Made by a program: the position numbers and the translations under genes. Of a stretch of 64,000 nucleotides of DNA, positions 13,271 to 25,518 are shown one piece after another. The notes under the pieces were generated by a model, which worked only from the letters and a program-made list of their open reading frames with translations, did not search any database and was not told where the DNA came from. This DNA is from Lycocorax pyrrhopterus obiensis. Its lineage: Eukaryota > Chordata > Aves > Passeriformes > Paradisaeidae. The stretch is from positions 1,178,001 to 1,242,000 of the forward strand of contig JACSVZ010000008.1 in NCBI GenBank assembly GCA_014706295.1, given 5' to 3'. Positions within the stretch are counted from its first letter, which is position 1. Each line of letters opens with the position of its first letter.

Positions 13271-13927
13271 ATTTGTGAGGAAATATAAGGCAGCAGCGAG
13301 TTGCCAATTAAAACTGCGGAGACTCGTTAGAAGCCTTGCAGGAGGATGTTGCCTTCATATGCTCTCCTTTAACGATTACAGGAGCCAGGGTAAAGTTTGT
13401 TCTGCTCTCCTTAAAGCACGCTTTGGAAAGGAGCTGACTTTAGACACTCCACTGTTTGATTAAAATCTCTCTGATACTACTTGGACATCAGAAACCTGGG
13501 ATGGCCCAGCCAGTCCGGTGTGCCTGCTGGGAGATAAATGGATATATAAATGAATATATCCTGGGAGAAAGTAATTTAAACTCACCCTTCCACTGCCTGT
13601 ATTTTTCTGTGACCTTTACAGGTTTTGCAAGTAATGTGACAAAATGGGATTGGATTATTCCTCCAAGGGCATGATCATGAGAAAATGATGTTGAGGACAA
13701 TGGACAAGGTGTAGCAGGAGTTTTTTTCCCCTCTTCTTGTTCAGGAGCACCTTCAGGATGGCATCTCCGTGGCCCTGGAGACACAGGCACAGAGATGGGT
13801 GGTCCTGACTGAAATTTTAACTGAGGGACAGCCCAATCCAAGAGAGATGAGGAAAACAGAATGAAAAATTCATTCACCACCTGGGATCATTGTGTACCTG
13901 GAACATCCCCAGGCGTGTTGGAATAAG

Positions 13928-14103
13928 GGTGCCCAGAGAAGCTGTGGCTGCCCCTGGATCCCTGGCAGTGCCCAAGGCCAGGTTGGACATTGGGGCTTGG
14001 AGCAGCCTGGGACAGTGGAAGGTGTCCCTGCCTATGGCAGGGGTGGCACTGGATGGGCTTTAAGGTCCCTTCCAACCCAAACCAGTCTGGGATTCTGGGA
14101 TTC
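13928..14103 (+). mobile_element. CR1 LINE 3' end, type A
   Basis: Starts GGTGCCCAGAGAAGCTGTGG and ends GGGATTCTGGGATTC. It is followed 70 bp later by an opposite-strand CR1 piece that shares the same ~20 bp at its left end. Confidence 0.93.
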
Positions 14104-14171
14104 ACAAGTTTCCCAGGCTCTGCTTCCTATCCCCTTGTTCTAAAGCCTTAAAGTGGGTGCTGGAGGAAGAG

Positions 14172-14403
14172 GTGGGGCAGCCACAGCTTCTCTGGGAAAT
14201 CTATTCCAGGGCCTCCCACCCTCCCAGGGAACAATTCCTTCCCAATATCCCATCCATCCCTGCCCTCTGGCACTGGGAAGCCATTCCCTGTGTCCTGGCC
14301 CTCCATCCCTTGTCCCAAGTCCCTCTCCAGCTCTCCTGGAGCCCCTTTAGGCTCTGGAAGGGACTCTGAGCTCTCCCTGGAGCCTTCTCTTCTCCAGGGG
14401 AAC
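14172..14403 (-). mobile_element. CR1 LINE internal fragment, type A, lacking its 3' end
   Basis: Minus-strand body segment (CAGCCACAGCTTCTCTGGG to TTCTCTTCTCCAGGGG on +). The ~130-bp 3' terminal part expected on its left is absent. Confidence 0.9.
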
Positions 14404-14883
14404 ATCTGAAGGTTCTGGCATTGTGGGCAGCTTTTAAGACTGGGTATTTATTTATAGGAAAACCTTCCAGCGTTAAATCCATGTTTAAAAACTCTCTAGA
14501 CCTGTTTGGCCGAGCAGATAAAGTAACAATAAATAACCAAGTGCTGTTTGTTGTGTCTGGTACAGAAGGAGGGTGATCACCATGCAGGGGAAACGGAGTG
14601 CTTCAGTTGTTCTGAAATACTTGTGGAAATAATTTTGTTGATATTTTTCACGTTGATTTAATTGCAGAGTGGAATGAGCTGAGATCCCATCACTTAAGCA
14701 CGGTTATAAGGAGCTGATGACTTTCTCTGTGCAGCCCTTGAAGAATTAGTTAATATTAACAGCAGATGTCAGATAATTAGTTCATAAGAGCTCCCATTTC
14801 ATCTCTTTTTATAGATGTCACCGAAAGTGTTGCTGATGTTTGAAATATGGCCAGAGCAGCTGTGAGAAATGAGGTGACTGAAC

Positions 14884-14901
14884 TTTGCTGTCGACAGCAA
14901 A
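14884..14901. repeat. 18-bp perfect palindrome
   Basis: TTTGCTGTCGACAGCAAA is self-complementary over its whole length, with a SalI site at the centre. It is followed by GCTTTGC, which repeats part of one arm. Confidence 0.9.
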
Positions 14902-15902
14902 GCTTTGCTCTGGGCAGAGTTTGATAAACAAGGGGATGCAATGGAGTATTTGCCATAAATACTAATTTATGGGCTCAGTGACACGTGGTCCTTTCCCGGA
15001 TTAAAATGCAACAGACAGCACAGGAGCTGGATTTGCCCCACATTATATAAAATTTCTCATTCTAGACTATTTACTGGTTCTAACTGGGGAACAAAAAGCC
15101 ACTTGGTACCAAAACGGACCCAATTTGTGTTTCAGAACCAAAGCAACAACTGCCTTCTGCTCTCTAAAGCCACTTTTAGAAGCTCCTTGATGGCATGAAA
15201 TCACCCCAAGCTGCCTTTCCTGCTGTCCATAAAAGCAGAGTTTTCAAAGATTGTTTTGCCCATCGTAATTCAAGGTTTCTTTCTGAGAGACACTGGATTA
15301 ATTTAAACATTTGATTGATTGTATTGGAGGAGTTGTGCTTCCCTGCATCTCAAGCCCGTCACTTCCAATAAACTTCCATTAAGGGAATCATAGAACAATC
15401 TCCCTAAAACAAGATCAAATATGGTACCAGTCAGTAAAAGTTACTGCAATTTTTATTGCTTTCAGCCACGGTGTAGCAGCACCATCTCCACTGGCTGATC
15501 CCTTGGGATCAGGAGCATCCTGCTGCCTCTGCTTCTCAGGCAGCAATGGGCTCCAGGTCTCTCCAGCCCACAGGGAACAGGAGGGTTTTTTCAATGTTAA
15601 ACCTACTACAGGTTTCACTGATTATTAATTTTAATTACTATCCCCCCCTCCCATCTTTCATAATACTGTGGGGTTATTGGGAGGAAAAATGTGTGTGAAC
15701 ACCGATACTAAAATTATTCTTCTCTTAAATACTTCACAAGTGTAATGCCAATGAAGGTTTCCTTGTTTTCCAGGCCTTTTTAGCTATGGCAAGGCTCAGA
15801 ACAAGGCAGGGCAGCCCTGGGATGGGGCTGGATCAGTGGAAAGCACCTTCCCCTTGTGTCTGGACATCCTGGGAGGAGAGGAGACAAAATCAGGGGAAAT
15901 CA

Positions 15903-16040
15903 GAGAATCCCAGAATGGTTTGGTTTGGAAGGGATCTTAAAACTCATCCCACCCCACCCCCTGCCATGGGCAGGGACACCTTCCACTATCCCAGGCTGCT
16001 CCAAGCCCTGTCCAGCCTGGCCTTGGGCACTGCCAGGGGG
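15903..16040 (-). mobile_element. CR1 LINE 3' end, type A
   Basis: AGAATCCCAGAATGGTTTGG tail, then the type A region up to GGCACTGCCAGGGGG. Confidence 0.93.
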
Positions 16041-16981
16041 ATACAAGCTGGCAGCGTGTGTGGGATTGCCCAGGAGGGGATGGGGAGCAGCTTTTGTGGG
16101 CAGACGGGGGGGGCCTGTGGAGTTTGTTGTGGCTGACAGAGCTGCTGGGAGTTGTGCTGGGAGTGGGTGGCCTCGCTCTGGACGTGGCTCTGGGTTTTGG
16201 GGATGGCTATTTTCGGAGTGTGAGGTGTGGGTGGAGCAGATGGATGTGCCATGTGCTGCATTCCACAGTGCTGGGGGTTGTATTTAATGTATGGATAACA
16301 AAACAGAGGCAAACATGTCTCTCCTACTACCCTGCTGACTTTGGTAGTGGTTTTTTTTTTTTTTCCCTGCTTTTCCCCATCTGTCACTGCTGATTTACCT
16401 TTAGGAATCTGTAATTCCTTCCAGCAGGCTCGGTGTCCTCTTGTACATCACCCTGCTCGTTTTGGGGCTGGCACCACAATCCAATTTCTTAGTCTTTCCC
16501 AAAAAATACTCAGCTGAACCTGCAGCAAGCAAATTGTTTGCCGCCTCCTATTCGGGGAGCACAATCCCCTCAAAATTGAATTCTTGGAATCAGCACAAAG
16601 AAAAGGTGAAAACAGCAGCTCTTTTTCCATTCAAGCTCTCCTAAATTCCCAGCTGGATGATAGTAGTGGGGAAGGTTTCTCACGTGGAGAGTACTAGGAG
16701 GAAGGCATTCCCATTCCCTGCAGCACACAAAAGAGAAAAGGTGTCTGTGGAGAAGGTGCACAGAACAAAATCTCAATCCATGGTTATTTCTCCTGGGATC
16801 TTGGGATCAGCCCAATCAGGGGGCTGGTACCAGAGTCTGGGCCTCAGGTTTGCCCCTGGCTCAGCTGGGCTGCATTCTCTGCATCCTTTGAATGCCTGGG
16901 CACAAGCATGGAGCTGCTCCGGGGTTCGGAGCTGCTGGGTGTGAAGAGTGGATGCTGTTCTGTCATCATGGGGCTTCTTCA

Positions 16982-17533
16982 CAGAATCGTGGAATGGTTT
17001 GGGTGGGAACGGACCTTTTAAACACCATCCAGTGCCACCCCTGCCATGGGCAGGGACACCTTCCACTGTCCCAGGCTGCTCCAAGCCCCAATGTCCAGCC
17101 TGGCCTTGGGCACTGCCAGGGATCCAGGGGCAGCCACAGCTGCTCTGGGCACCCTGTGCCAGGGCCTGCCCACCCTCCCAGGGAACAATTCCTTCCCAAT
17201 ATCCCATCCATCCCTGCCTTCTGGCACTGGGAAGCCATTCCCTGTGTCCTGGCCCTCCAGCCCTTGTCCCAAGTCCCTCTCCAGCTCTCCTGGAGCCCCT
17301 TTAGGCCCTGGAAGGGGCTCTGAGCTCTCCCTGGAGCCGTCTCTTCTCCGGGTGAGCACCCCCAGCTCTCCCAGCCTGGCTCCAGAGCAGAGGGGCTCCA
17401 GCCCTTGGAGCATCTCCGTGGCCTCCTCTGGACTCTCTCCAGCATCTCCAGGCCCTGTTTTTGTTGGGGACCCCCAAGCTGGAGGCAGCTCTGCAGGTGG
17501 GGTCTCACCCGAGCGGGGCAGAGGAGGAGAATT
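16982..17533 (-). mobile_element. CR1 LINE fragment, type A, long
   Basis: About 550 bp from the tail (CAGAATCGTGGAATGG) to a body segment ending GTGGGGTCTCACCCGAGCGG. It gives long open frames on both strands (for example 744 nt on minus), which are CR1 sequence and not a host gene. Confidence 0.95.
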
Positions 17534-18337
17534 GCAGAGTAAAGGGCTGGGCTGCTCCTCCAGCCAGGACGCTGAGCCTGAACCAAACACAGAGCCACTG
17601 TGGAGGCTCCTGCCTTTCCAAGCTGAGCTCCTGTGACCTCCCTGCTGATGTGTTCTGTGGGAATGAAGGTCCCTGGAAGGTTTTTAAGGGCACGAATGTG
17701 ACTTTGCACAGGAGGGCTTCACCCCCGGTCTGCTGGCAGGGGTGAAACCCCGGCCTGAGGGAACAAGGAGCAGCCTTGCCGGTGTAGATGTTTTGCAGAC
17801 AATTCCTGTGTTGATAAAAGGAAATCTCTTCATTATGCAGCATTCAGCATTCCATCCTTATTGCTGGTACTCTCGCCGTGCTTTGATTGCCTTGCGCTTT
17901 GATAGCGGCCGCTCCTGTCTCGATTTTCAGGGATGTCCTTTGAAGTGGGATGTTTTACACAGCCAAGGCGTTGAGGGGAGGGGTTTCAAGTGAGGAAAAG
18001 GCTGTGTAGGGCAGCTTGAGCCTTCCTCTGCCACAGCTTTGTATTACTGCTCTGACAGGCCAGTTTAAAATACTGATTAATGCTACGCATCAGTTACGCT
18101 TCCTAAAAGAAGCAGAATTCTGGAGAGGAGCTGAAAATCGCAGTGTGTTTTTGGGGATTGTGTGGTGTCTCATCAGACTCCCTGGCCTCTCCAGCTGCAA
18201 TGCTCCGGGACCAAACAGCTGACATCTCCTCCATGGTATCGACCTTCTAACCATAAATCCATTTGCTTGTGGCAATGATGCAGTAATAATCAAATTGAGG
18301 GAATAATGATAATTCCAATTATAATAATGATTCCAAG

Positions 18338-18710
18338 GATGGAATCATTGAGGCTGGAATAGACCTTCAGGATCATCCAATCCAAGCCCGATGCCCACCT
18401 TGTCCCCAGCCCAGAGCACTGAGCGCCACCTCCAGCCCTTCCTTGGACACCTCCAGGGATGGGCACTCCAAACCTCCCTGGGCAGCCCCTGCCAAGGCCT
18501 GAGCACCCTTTCCATGCAGAAATTCCTGCTGCTGTCCAACCTGAGCCTCCCCTGGCCCAGCCTGAGGCCGTTTCCCCTTGTCCTGTCCCTGTTCCCTGGG
18601 AGCAGAGCCCGACCCCCCCGGCTGCCCCCTCCTGTCAGGGAGTTGTGCAGAGCCACAAGGTCCCCCCTGAGCCTCCTTTGCTCCAGGCTGAGCCCCTTTC
18701 CCAGCTCCCT
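18338..18710 (-). mobile_element. CR1 LINE fragment, type B
   Basis: Tail GGATGGAATCATTGAGGCTG, then the type B body. Nearly identical to the type B copies near 19735, 33666 and 63267 over the shared core. The run after GACC in its poly-C tract is the 7-base form. Confidence 0.95.
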
Positions 18711-19734
18711 AATGCTGCCAATATTTGCTCAAGTTTGGGATGCTGTAGAGGGCTGTAGTTTACTCGCATTTATCTGCTCTGAAGTTCCCTGGCAAAGATG
18801 GATTTCATAGTATTTAAGTGCCAGTGTTAAAAGCATTTGGATACCAAATAAATTGACAAAACTGCAGATAGGCTTTTTAATTAAAAAAAAAAGGCACCAA
18901 ACAAGTTCTCTGTATTGCACGATTGAAAAACTCATTATATTTCATGAATTGCATCTTCTCTGGGAATGGACTTGGAATGGGAGTGCTTTTATTTATCTTT
19001 AGGCTGCAATAAAACCCATCCAGACAACAGAAATGTTGACAACTGCATTCACTCCTCTGAAGTTATTTGCAAAACCCTTTTACTCCAGAATATCAAAGTC
19101 AGTAGTGTTTGAAATGGGTTTGGTGAAGCTCTGCCCTTTGCAGCCTCTGCCTGACGCCCAGCTGGAGGAAATGAGATTTAAATAGTGTCTCTGTTTTAAT
19201 TAACTGAAGGAATGAGGAGCGTGGGAAGAGGCTCAGATATGTTTTGTTAGTTCTTTGTTTTTGCAGGGTAGTCCACGGCCTCTGTACACAGCAGAAGGTG
19301 CAGGTGCCACCCTAAAGCTGTCTTCTCCTTTCCTCTGACATGTCCTGGACACCCTGGATTGGTTTTTTGATGGGGATTGAGTCAAACTCCAGACATTTGC
19401 GTTGAACTCCAGACAGCTGAAGTGATCTGACAGCACTGGGAATTAAGTGCAGGGATCTGAACAAGGCAAAATCCTGGCTGGCTTTGAAGAAATTGAATTG
19501 TCTTTATTTCTTGTGTTTGTTTTTCTGCTCTGAGGTTACTCTCGGTGACTTACCTGTAGTAGAGGGCAGGAGTAGAGGCTGATTAAATTCACACAAGTCA
19601 CCCAACTCGGAGCCTGTCTTTTAAACTTGGATTTTCTTCATTGGCAAGGCAAAGGGAAGGACGTTTTTGTGGCACAGTGTCAGTGTTGAAGAAAGCAGCA
19701 CTTGGGGACTGTGATTGTCCCTCTAGGCTGGCCC

Positions 19735-20248
19735 TGCTGAGGGACCTCGAGGGCTGTGTCCAGTTCTGGGCCCTCCCGGCCAGAGAGCCCTGGAGGGGCT
19801 GGAGCATGTCCAGGGCAGGGAACGGAGCTGGGAAGGGGCTGGAGCCCCAGGAGCGGCTGAGGGAGCTGGGAAAGGGGCTCAGCCTGGAGCAAAGGAGGCT
19901 CAGGGGGGACCTTGTGGCTCTGCACAACTCCCTGACAGGAGGGGGCAGCCGGGGGGGTCGGGCTCTGCTCCCAGGGAACAGGGACAGGACAAGGGGAAAC
20001 GGCCTCAGGCTGGGCCAGGGGAGGCTCAGCTTGGACAGCAGCAGGAATTTCTGCATGGAAAGGGTGCTCAGGCCTTGGCAGGGGCTGCCCAGGGAGGTTT
20101 GGAGTGCCCATGCCTGGAGGTGTCCAAGGAAGGGCTGGAGGTGGCACTCAGTGCTCTGGGCTGGGGACAAGGTGGGCATCGGGCACAGGGTGGATTCCAT
20201 GGGCTGGGAGGGCTTTTCCAGCCTCAGGGATCCTGGGATTCTGTGATT
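19735..20248 (+). mobile_element. CR1 LINE fragment, type B
   Basis: Runs from GACCTCGAGGGCTGTGTCCA to the tail GGGATTCTGTGATT. It forms an inverted pair with the copy at 18338-18710, about 1 kb away. It has the 7-G form of the GCCGGGGGGGTCGGG tract. Confidence 0.95.
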
Positions 20249-21232
20249 TGAGGGTAGGTCATTCCTGGTGTGCCAGAACATCGAGCTGTGGTGCTTTTAA
20301 CACTGTCAGACATGGAGCCACGTGGAGGGAAAAGCCCTTTTCTTTCATTTCTTTAAAGAGGCCTCCTAGGCAAAGCCCTCTGGGAGTTCCATCCCCACTG
20401 GGTGACCATGAGGAGGGCACTGTGAAACCAAGGGCTCTTCCAGGAGGAATTCGAGCAGCACCGAAAAGGTCTCGCAGAGTAAGCATCTTTATGATGGGTG
20501 TTGGGAGAGGATCACGTTCCAAACAGCTTACACCAGAAAAACAGAAAATCAAGGAGCAAATGGCAGTGAGTTCTCCAAGGACTCGTGCTGGGGACTCAGT
20601 GGGATGCCCAGAGCTTCATGGCTGGGCTCATCCTTAGAGGAGATGGGAAGGTGGTGGGAGGAGGAGCACTTGTGGATGGGGAGCTGATGAGGGGGATAGG
20701 AGCTGCCTGGAGTGGGATGAATTGGCTGAGTGAGTGTGAAAATGCCATGTGGTGGGTTTGTCCTTGTCACCAGCCCCATTTCCACAGGGTTTTACCCGGA
20801 TACACGCAGTGCCTACAGCAGAGACGCTGCTGGGATGTGCCTCTCCCGCCTTCCTGGCCCACATTCTCCACTTAAACGCTGTTCAGCACCTGATTAGATC
20901 CTGTATTCTCTGTTTGAGGAGTCTCTTGAACCTCTTCGGAGTCCTTTTTGTTCTTTGAATTTCTTCTGCCTCTGCTTTTGTAATCCTTCATCATTTCCGA
21001 GCACTGCTGTGATCCTTCCATTTCGAGAGATCCCAAATACAGATTATTGTTGTCAGATACTCTGCTGAAACAGCACCCTTGGCTTTGTTCTTTGGGGGAA
21101 TGGGGGGAATTTAGGAGAATTGAGCTGGTTTAGGGAAGCAGGTGAGGGCTGCCGTGCTTTGGGTGTGAAGGAGAAACTCAGGTGCTCTGCCTGTGATGAT
21201 CACACACTTCCCGTGATCCTGGGCTTGTGTTG

Positions 21233-21400
21233 GTTGGAAAGGACCTCAGCAATGCTTCTCCAACCTTCCTCTGGGAGAGGGGCTGCCAGGGCAGCCATGA
21301 CTTTGTCCAGCAGCTCTTGGCACCCTGAAGGTGCCCTGAACCAGAGGGACACCTGCTTGGAAAAGAAGTTTTCCTTCATGTCCAACCTAAAACTCTCAAA
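21233..21400 (-). mobile_element. Possible ancient CR1 fragment
   Basis: GGTTGGAAAGGACCTCAGC at left and TCCTTCATGTCCAACCTAAA at right resemble CR1 3' and body landmarks in the right order. Heavily diverged, and could be chance. Confidence 0.45.
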
Positions 21401-22249
21401 CCACATCTCCCGAGCATTGTCCCGAGTTAGGAGGGAAGTTTGGCAGCGGCTGCTCTGTCAGTGCCCTCCTGGCAGGTGTGGGGGGTCAGGGATCCCACCT
21501 CTGCTCCTGCTGTTCCTGAGGAGACGCAGCAATGTCCATCTCCCATTGTTCCAGTGCACACCTCTGTGTCCAGGGACACTGGAACTGCGCTGGGAAAGAG
21601 TCTGGGTTAACCCCCCCCCGACATGCTAAACACACCCCTTTGGGTTATTTTTTAACCTCGGAGTGCACTTTTCCCTGCAGCTGGATAAACACTTGCTGGC
21701 AGGAGGGAGGGGAGTGCATGGGAATGGGGAGTGTGGGAGAGGGGGAGAGCGCCCGGGGCTGCTGCAGGTAGTGGTGACAAAACAGGGAAAAGTGTTTAAA
21801 GCCCTCTTTATTCTGCTCTGTGGTGTTTGGGGAAGATTTAACAGCTTTAAAGTGCTCTCCTGCTTCAGACTCGGAGCTGTTTGGACGTGGCCCAGTTTGC
21901 CTGGGGACATCAGGGGCCCTGCAGAGCTCATCCCCATTGTCCCGCCTTTCCCAGGGGATGGCATTTCCTTTTATTGGAGGGAAAAATACACCTGGAGTGA
22001 AGCTCACAGCTTCAGAATGAGTTGAGATTTCTGCTTTGTTCTGGAAGCTTGATTTTGGATAAGCCCTCCTGCCTTTTAGCACGGGTGTCTGGAAAACTGG
22101 GGTAATTTGAATTTACACTAAGCCTGAGATTGGAAACTTCCTGAGAAGGGGCTGGTTTATCCCATACAATCAGCACTGTGTGGGGATTCTTGGCTGTAAA
22201 TGCAAGTAGTAATTATTTGTGTGCCATTGCTGATGTCCCCAAAAAATCT

Positions 22250-22297
22250 GTGCCTGCCCCATCCCTGGAAGTGTCCAGGGCCAGGTTGGACGGCCTC
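22250..22297 (+). mobile_element. CR1 internal scrap, type A
   Basis: About 48 bp (CTGCCCCATCCCTGGAAGTG, GGCCAGGTTGGACGG). No tail. Confidence 0.65.
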
Positions 22298-23405
22298 GGA
22301 GTCTTAAAGGGAGTTTTTAAAAACCCATTTTCAAAATGAGGGATTTTGACTCTTCAGAGAACCAAATACTTCAGGGTTGGTTGGGATTTTTTTATTTGGC
22401 TGCACAAATATTTGCCTGCTTCAAATGAATTGTAAAAGCTTTATGGTATTTGTTTAATCACTGGTGCGTTTTTAATTGTTGCTTGACAAACATTGTAATA
22501 TCTAAAAGGACTCAGTAATTCCCCAGCTTTATGGAGCACTGGGAAAGGAGATAATCTTGTTTTGGCTGCTGCTACTGTAGAGTTTATTGGGGTTTAAAAG
22601 AAATCCTCCTTCCAAGTCCAGGGAGATGATGACGGTTGTATTTAACAGCTAATATTCAGCTCCTGCTTCATTAAAACAACAACCCCCCTCCGTTATGGGG
22701 CAAATAAAATGCTGCATCACTCCATCAGCTACTGCAAGAAACTGGGAGGCTCCCAGGCTTTGCAGTGCCCTCATTTCCTCCTGGTTATTAACAAAAGCAT
22801 GGCAAGGCATCAGTGAAAGCGTATTTTCCCCTAATTAACCCCGTGCAAACGTATTTGCTTCCAGGATTGCCATAAATATTTGTGTGGAATGAGCTTGCAG
22901 GCAGGTCTGGGATGGGATACACTACACTGGATGACCATTCGCTGCTGTGGTGCTTCTCCCACATCCTGGTAATCCAGAGCCCCGGGAGCAGCTGGCAAGG
23001 CAGGCTGTCCTTCAGCTGCTTTTGGAGCACGGCATTTCGGCAGGAGAAAAGCAGGGGTGTGCTGCACTGTGTCCAATGGAAATGGGAATATCTTATATAT
23101 CTCTTCCATGGGAATGTATGAAAAATGGATGTAAAGCCAGGCGTGGGATCAGGCAGGCTCATTAGCACAGTGCCCCTTGGGGTTGTTTAATGTGTGTTTT
23201 AATGGCTTTGTCATTAGTGTCTGGAAAACAGTGGTTCTGTTCTTGCTGGATTAGTGGTGGGTGCTCCTGAACCCGGCACTCCTGGGGTCTCTTCCCAGAT
23301 AAATTGGTGTATCTCACCAGACACCCTGGTGCCAATCTATCACCCAGTAAAATCCCAGACTTCAATGGGTTTTGTGATGTCTGTGGCTTTTTTTCCCATT
23401 TTAGT

Positions 23406-23783
23406 AAAATCCCACACTGGTTTGGGTGGGAAGGGAGCTTAAAGCCCATCCAGTGCCACCCCTGCCATGGGCAGGGACACCTTCCACTGTCCCAGGCTGC
23501 TCCAAGCCCCATCCAGCCTGGCCTTGGGCACTGCCAGGGATCCAGGGGCAGCCACAGCTTCTCTGGGCACCCTGTGCCAGGGCCTGCCCACCCTCCCAGG
23601 GAACAATTCCTCCCCAATATCCCATCTATATCTCACCTCTTTTAATTCAGAACCCTTCCCCTTGTCCCATCACTGTCTGGCCACAGAAAGAGTCCCTCTC
23701 CGTCTTTTTCATAGGCCCCCTTTCGATACTGGAAGGTGCTTTAAGGTCTCCCTGGAGCCTCTCCTTCTCCGAGCTGGGAAGAT
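23406..23783 (-). mobile_element. CR1 LINE fragment, type A, mosaic left and right parts
   Basis: The left ~225 bp match young type A copies closely. From about 23630 the sequence, though still CR1-like and in order, differs strongly (AGAGTCCCTCTCCGTC, GGAGCCTCTCCTTCTCC). It could be one divergent subfamily or a younger copy joined to an older one. Confidence 0.85.
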
Positions 23784-24657
23784 GGAGAGGTGGCAGAGAT
23801 CCACTGAAAATGTGCACTTGTAAATTCCTCTGGGGAAGGTTTACGGCTGGGATCAACCAGGAAGGCGGAGCAGTTTCTCAGGCAGTGAGTTTTTTGGAGG
23901 ACGGTAAATTTGGAGGAACCAATCTCAATTTTCCAACTTAGTTTGCAAATTAAGTCTTCTTTTCTGAGAGCAAAACTAATGTTATGAAAGCATCTTTAGA
24001 AGCAGTTCATAATTGCTTTAATCTGATAAAGGCAAAGCGTTCCCAGCTTTGTCCCCTAATATCAGTTTATCCTTGAGCAGCACAAGAGCAGAACCTGGGA
24101 AAGAAATGATTCCTTGTGGAAAGAAACGCTCATTTCCATATTCCTTCTCTCTTTTTTTAATGTTCTGTCGTAGCTAATGAGCTGCTGTGGGTTTGTGTGG
24201 GCCACGAACATTGTGAATTCATTGTGTGTCTGCTCTCAGCCCTCACATTAGGACTGGAGCAACGCTAATGTCTTTTAATCACCGCTGTAATTCCTGCTGC
24301 AGTGGGGTGTTACAGCTCTCGGCTGTGCTGGGAACGGAGAGCTGACGCACAGTTGTGTGAATTCCTCCAGACCCAAATGTTCCAGCCTGTTGGAGATGTG
24401 CATAAATAATCCTCCACAAACAAAATGTCCTTCTTGAGCAAATTCTTGAATCCTCAATGCTTTGGTGCTGGGACGGGAACGGGCGTTGGTGGCTTTGGGA
24501 GCTTGTGTTTGTGTTCCAGCCTGGGAATGGGGTGAGGCCCTCCCGTTGGAAGCGCTTCGGAGCTGCATCTCCAGCTAGGAGGATTTAATGTTGATAGAAT
24601 TTAATTATTCTCTGCAAGCTGCTGAGGTTTGAGGCTGACGTTGCATCCATACGAATA

Positions 24658-25072
24658 TCATGGAATCCTGGAATGGTTTGGGTGGGAAGGGACCTCAAAG
24701 CCCATCCAGTGCCACCCCTGCCATGGGCAGGGACACCTTCCACTGTCCCAGGCTGCTCCAAGCCCCAATGTCCAGCCTGGCCTTGGACACTGCCAGGGAT
24801 CCAGAGGCAGCCACAGCTTCTCTGGGCACCCTGTGCCAGGGCCTGCCCACCCTCCCAGGGAACAATTCCTTCCCAGATCCCATCCATCCCTGCCCTCTGG
24901 CACTGGGAAGCCATTCTCTGTGTCCTGGCCCTCCATCCCTTGTCCCCAGTCTCTCTCCATGTTTCCTGTAGCTCCTTCAGGCCCTGCAAGGCCACAGTGA
25001 TGTCACCCCAGAGCTTCTCCTCTCCAGGCTGAACAATCCCAGCTCTCCCAGCCTTTCCTCCCAGCAGAGCTG
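24658..25072 (-). mobile_element. CR1 LINE fragment, type A, 3' portion of an element split by an LTR
   Basis: Tail TCATGGAATCCTGGAATGG, body to CCTCCCAGCAGAGCTG. The element resumes at 25440 after a 367-bp insertion. About 98% identical, inverted, to 29402-29842. Confidence 0.95.
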
Positions 25073-25439
25073 TGTTGCTGTTCTCACCGCGGACGAGTAG
25101 AGAAACGACACAGAGTCCAGGCTCAGGGATCAATGGAAGTGATTTAATAATCTATCCAAAGGCTTTTATATGTTAGTTCGCAAAAGTGTTTTAAATGGCA
25201 TAAGGTGATTGGTTTTTTGCCGTCCACCCCTTGAGGGGATTGGTCAAGTTCTAGGACACCCATCTCTGAGTGTTTTTCTACTTAGAACCATAACAATCCT
25301 GCAAAACAACCTGCAGCTGCAAGAAGTTTACAAAACTGTAACATTGTTTTGAGTCACTTGCATGGGAAAGACAGAGCTCTCACAAAAATGCTGCAGAGAG
25401 CTGAAGAAATTCTCTGCTGAAGCTTTTTCAGCATCCATA
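25073..25439 (-). mobile_element. Solo LTR of an endogenous retrovirus, nested in CR1
   Basis: A 367-bp insert flanked by a perfect 6-bp duplication GAGCTG (25067-25072 and 25440-25445); 6 bp is usual for beta-retrovirus-like (ERVK) elements. Read on the minus strand it has two CCAAT boxes (complements near 25207 and 25238), a TATAAA (complement at 25165-25170), an ATTAAA polyadenylation signal (complement at 25143-25148) and ends CAACA. Its 5' end reads TATGG, where TG would be canonical, so the boundary may be off by two bases. No coding region remains. Confidence 0.82.
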
Positions 25440-25518
25440 GAGCTGCTCCATCCCTCTGATCATCCTGGTGCCTCCTCTGGACTGTCCAGCAGCTCCAGGC
25501 CCCCCCTGTGCTGGGGAG
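25440..25518 (-). mobile_element. CR1 LINE fragment, type A, 5' portion of the split element
   Basis: GAGCTGCTCCATCCCTCTGA continues the CR1 interrupted at 25072. The uninterrupted arrangement is seen in the CR1 at 37870-37900. Confidence 0.9.

Noticed and set aside
16966..17709. 247-codon minus-strand ORF
   Set aside because: Mostly CR1 3' region. It does not resemble the CR1 reverse transcriptase, which is absent from these 5'-truncated copies.
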